Positions 14,971-16,074 of a DNA stretch of 16,074 nucleotides are shown piece by piece. The DNA is taken from assembly GCA_016342385.1 (NCBI GenBank), contig JAEINM010000040.1, positions 1-16,074 on the forward strand, in the 5' to 3' direction. Below the pieces are notes generated by a model, which saw nothing but the letters and a program-made list of their open reading frames with translations, searched no databases and was not told where the DNA came from. The position numbers and the translations under genes were made by a program. Position 1 is the stretch's first letter. Each line of letters starts with the position of its first letter. The DNA is from Spirochaetaceae bacterium. GTDB lineage: Bacteria; Spirochaetota; Spirochaetia; DSM-2461.

Positions 14971-14976
14971 AAGAGA

Positions 14977-16074
14977 TTACTTTCTATTGAGGACAGTATC
15001 ACCACTCCATTCCGGCGGCGGAGGATTTTTAATATATTTTTCACACCTTCCAATGAACAGAGCAGAACAGTGGTCATCAGGTAAAAGAGTTTTTGTTTTT
15101 TGAAAAAAATCCAGAGCTGTATTGAATTCCCGTTTATAATAGTATTCTACACCTTTTTCATGTGTGTCCCAGGCTTCTTTCATTGGCCCGATTAATTTCC
15201 TGCTGGCAGAATATATTTTAACACTCTTTGTTTTTCCTTTAACAATAACATGATCAACCATTCTGCAGGGGACTACTGTGGAGACTTTTCTGTACATGGA
15301 TTCTGATATGAGCAGAGATTCCCTGTACAGTTTTGTCAATCCTTCCATTCTCGATGCCAGGTTGACCATATCTCCAATAACAGTATAATCCATTTTTTTT
15401 TCAGAACCGATATTTCCTATTGTTACTACGCCATAATTAATACCTATTCCCGCATGAAATTTTTCCCTGCCATGTTTAGCCTGCCAGAGATTGAATTCCT
15501 TCAATTTTTCTATCATGTCTAGACCGGCGTAAAGGGACTGCAGAGCATCGTCATCACTGTGAACAGGTGCCCCGAAAAAGGCCATAATGGCATCCCCTAT
15601 ATATTTATCGACGATTCCATGGTGACTGGTAATGACATCCACCATCATCTCAAAATATTTATTAAGCGATTCTACCAGTTCATCAGGAGGTAGTCCTTCC
15701 GATATGGTTGTAAAACTCCGGATATCGGAAAATAAAATGGCCAGGACTCTGTTCTCTCCCACCAGCATGGATTCGGGATCTGAATAGAAACGGTCAACGA
15801 CATTTTTCGGGACATATTTTTGAAAAATATTTCTGATTTTTGATTCTTTTCTTTTAGCAATAACTGCTTGAAGAGCATATTTCTTCATCTGATTATTAGC
15901 TTTATCCAGTTCTGAAGTCATAATATTGAAATAATGGCCCAATTTACCCGTTTCATCCTTATATTGAAGAGTCACTTTAGTCGAGAGATCATTTGTTGTG
16001 ATAATTGTACGTATGGCATCGACTATTTGTTCAAGTGGCCTTGTCAGATAACCTGAAAATATGAAAAGAAGAAT
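14977..16074 (-). CDS. HAMP-linked class III adenylate cyclase with TPR-like tail, 5' end cut by window edge
   Basis: The frame is open from the right edge, giving 365 residues in the window; a GTG at 15975 is an internal valine, not the start. A hydrophobic segment at the edge (ILLFIFSGYL) is the end of a TM helix, followed by a HAMP domain (LTRPLEQIV to about residue 55). The catalytic domain runs about 105-290. It holds metal Asp117 (FSDIRSF) and Asp161 (IGDAIMAFFG), adenine-specifying Lys227 and Asp235 (KMDYTVIGD), and Asn238/Arg242 (NLASR). All catalytic residues are present, so it should make cAMP from ATP. Residues 300-346 resemble a TPR pair. The missing N-terminus probably has an extracytoplasmic sensor. 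Confidence 0.93.
   Translation of the reverse strand: MLLFIFSGYLTRPLEQIVDAIRTIITTNDLSTKVTLQYKDETGKLGHYFNIMTSELDKANNQMKKYALQAVIAKRKESKIRNIFQKYVPKNVVDRFYSDPESMLVGENRVLAILFSDIRSFTTISEGLPPDELVESLNKYFEMMVDVITSHHGIVDKYIGDAIMAFFGAPVHSDDDALQSLYAGLDMIEKLKEFNLWQAKHGREKFHAGIGINYGVVTIGNIGSEKKMDYTVIGDMVNLASRMEGLTKLYRESLLISESMYRKVSTVVPCRMVDHVIVKGKTKSVKIYSASRKLIGPMKEAWDTHEKGVEYYYKREFNTALDFFQKTKTLLPDDHCSALFIGRCEKYIKNPPPPEWSGDTVLNRK

Overview
The window is AT-rich bacterial DNA. Nearly all genes lie on the minus strand; the one on the plus strand encodes a polysaccharide chain-length regulator. The mix of a HAMP-linked class III cyclase, a membrane protein with two PilZ domains, lipoproteins with relaxed lipoboxes and a GIN-domain lipoprotein suggests a free-living spirochaete. 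That assignment is inference from gene content and style; no marker gene is present. No tRNA, rRNA, insertion sequence or CRISPR array was seen.

Region A (1-7476, minus) is a seven-gene cell-surface polysaccharide operon with tight spacing or short overlaps. In transcription order it encodes a polysaccharide-deacetylase-like protein, a GT4 glycosyltransferase, a Gfo/Idh/MocA sugar dehydrogenase, a left-handed beta-helix N-acetyltransferase, a DegT-type sugar aminotransferase, a GT2 glycosyltransferase and an alpha/alpha-toroid protein cut by the left edge. The middle three occur in the order wlbA-wlbB-wlbC and fit oxidation, transamination and N-acetylation at C3 of a nucleotide sugar.

Region B (7477-7885) is a 409-base divergent intergenic region. 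It holds a perfect 13-bp inverted repeat followed, on the minus strand, by eight T residues, plus a second hairpin with a GC-rich interior. These look like attenuator elements in the operon leader. Rightward, a TATAAT sits 6 bases before the ATG of the Wzz-like gene (7886-9067), which probably controls chain length of the polymer made by region A.

Region C (9082-11307, minus) holds a four-TM protein with tandem PilZ domains, a small FN3-like lipoprotein whose gene overlaps it, and a LIM-plus-HExxH peptidase resembling plant DA1.

Region D (11485-14970, minus) is an operon of a group II PLP decarboxylase, a hemerythrin-like RIC protein that lacks the usual Cys pair, a YihX-like HAD phosphatase and a GIN lipoprotein with seven SGAS rungs. 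Its promoter (TTGACT, 18 bases, TATAAT) ends 6 bases before the ATG, so the mRNA may be leaderless. Upstream of it, and cut by the right edge, is a HAMP-linked adenylate cyclase with a TPR-like tail.
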